Source of the DNA: a virus
Length of the DNA stretch: 29,836 bases
IMG/VR virus record: IMGVR_UViG_3300037347_000015
Coordinates: 1 to 29,836 of that record
Reading direction: 5' to 3' (one strand)
The notes beneath the pieces were generated by a model, which saw only the letters and a list, made by a program, of their open reading frames with translations, was not told the origin of the DNA and ran no database searches. This document shows, one piece after another, positions 29,580-29,836 of the stretch. How positions within the stretch are numbered: the first letter of the stretch is position 1; each line of letters opens with the position of its first letter. The position numbers were made by a program, and so were the translations under genes.

Positions 29580-29836
29580 AACCTTTAATTTTGTTAATTA
29601 GTGCGGTTACCGCCGTTGTGCTTTGCCTTCCAATAGTGTCAACTATTTTATTAATCGAGTTTCTACCTGTTTGAACCCTTTCATTTTCGACTACTTTCCC
29701 AGTAATATCCGTGTAACGCATTCGCCACTTTACGCCGCTCGGCATTAGCCGTCTTGCATTTTGCTCTAACTTTGAGTTGGTTCCAAATTGACCGTAAAAA
29801 ACCTCAACAAAAATAAAAACATTTTTTTCAACTGTG
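29542..29836 (-). CDS. HK97 gp10-like head-tail/tail-completion protein, 3' part of junction-spanning gene
   Basis: This is the same gene as at 1-289, seen at the right end of the contig; its 5' end lies beyond 29836 in linear view. The C-terminal half carries MPSGVKWRMRYTDITGK and a basic tail rich in Lys and Arg (KKKDTETNRR). The stop overlaps the start of the next gp10-like gene by 38 bases (29542-29579), which suggests translational coupling. The family assignment comes from the N-terminal half. Confidence 0.68.
   Translation of the reverse strand, partial: TVEKNVFIFVEVFYGQFGTNSKLEQNARRLMPSGVKWRMRYTDITGKVVENERVQTGRNSINKIVDTIGRQSTTAVTALINKIKGFGKKKDTETNRR
29652..29836. repeat. Right copy of 185-bp terminal direct repeat
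   Basis: Second copy of the sequence at 1-185. The one mismatch (29709 C versus 58 T) changes Asp to Asn in the gp10-like gene that crosses the junction. It is either a strain variant in the sequenced population or a sequencing error. Confidence 0.93.

Noticed and set aside
1-29836. Integrase, lysogeny repressor, tRNA, toxin-antitoxin pair or CRISPR in the genome
   Set aside because: I looked for recombinase motifs, tRNA-like cloverleafs and paired small genes with typical toxin motifs and saw none that I can support. The small HTH protein alone does not show lysogeny.

Overview
The window looks like one complete genome of a small tailed phage (siphovirus-like) that infects a Bacteroidota host, probably of the Flavobacteriia. 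The first and last 185 bases are the same sequence with one mismatch, so the contig closes into a circle of about 29,651 bp, and one gene runs across the junction. Every convincing gene lies on the minus strand. The host assignment rests on AT-rich DNA, A-rich leaders without Shine-Dalgarno sequences, promoters of the TTG-N19-TAnnTTTG type, and many protein types common in Bacteroidota phages (DUF3127-like, DUF6291-like, YopX, XkdF-like protease). I see no integrase, excisionase or clear lysogeny repressor, no tRNA, no CRISPR array and no DNA polymerase.

In the direction of transcription (high to low coordinates): (1) 16.1-13.7 kb: lysis genes (coiled-coil membrane protein, M15 peptidase endolysin, lipoprotein with a C-terminal membrane anchor that looks like a unimolecular spanin), then a metallophosphoesterase and a predicted small RNA. 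(2) 13.9-6.7 kb: replication and recombination (DnaA domain IV-like protein, winged-helix protein, DUF6291-like putative initiator, RepA-like ATPase, NinG, DUF3127/SSB-like protein, Rad52-like annealing protein) with many small conserved proteins. Three related promoters subdivide this block. (3) 6.7-5.2 kb: accessory genes. A YopX gene and a Cys-rich gene lie between imperfect palindromes that strongly resemble integron attC sites; a third such unit sits at 12.1-12.6 kb. (4) 5.2-2.9 kb: a lipoprotein, then three genes overlapping by 4 bp: ParB-like, GT-A glycosyltransferase and 2OG-Fe(II) dioxygenase. They match the TET/JBP-type DNA base hypermodification systems, but no methyltransferase is present. 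(5) 2.8-0.3 kb, across the junction, and 29.6-16.5 kb: terminase small and large subunits, connector and tail-completion genes (two tandem gp10-like paralogs), two large tail proteins, tape measure, a small RHH-like protein, XkdF-like protease/scaffold, major capsid protein, probable tail tube, portal, head-tail adaptor, and a long fibre with YadA-like repeats.

The portal lies after the capsid gene and the tape measure lies before it, nearly the reverse of the usual siphovirus order. Strong intrinsic terminators separate the tape-measure, capsid and tube transcription units. The most interesting signals are the attC-like gene cassettes in a phage without an integron integrase, the oxygenase/glycosyltransferase/ParB operon, the promoter-terminator small RNA at 14.0 kb, and an iteron-like array inside the putative initiator gene.
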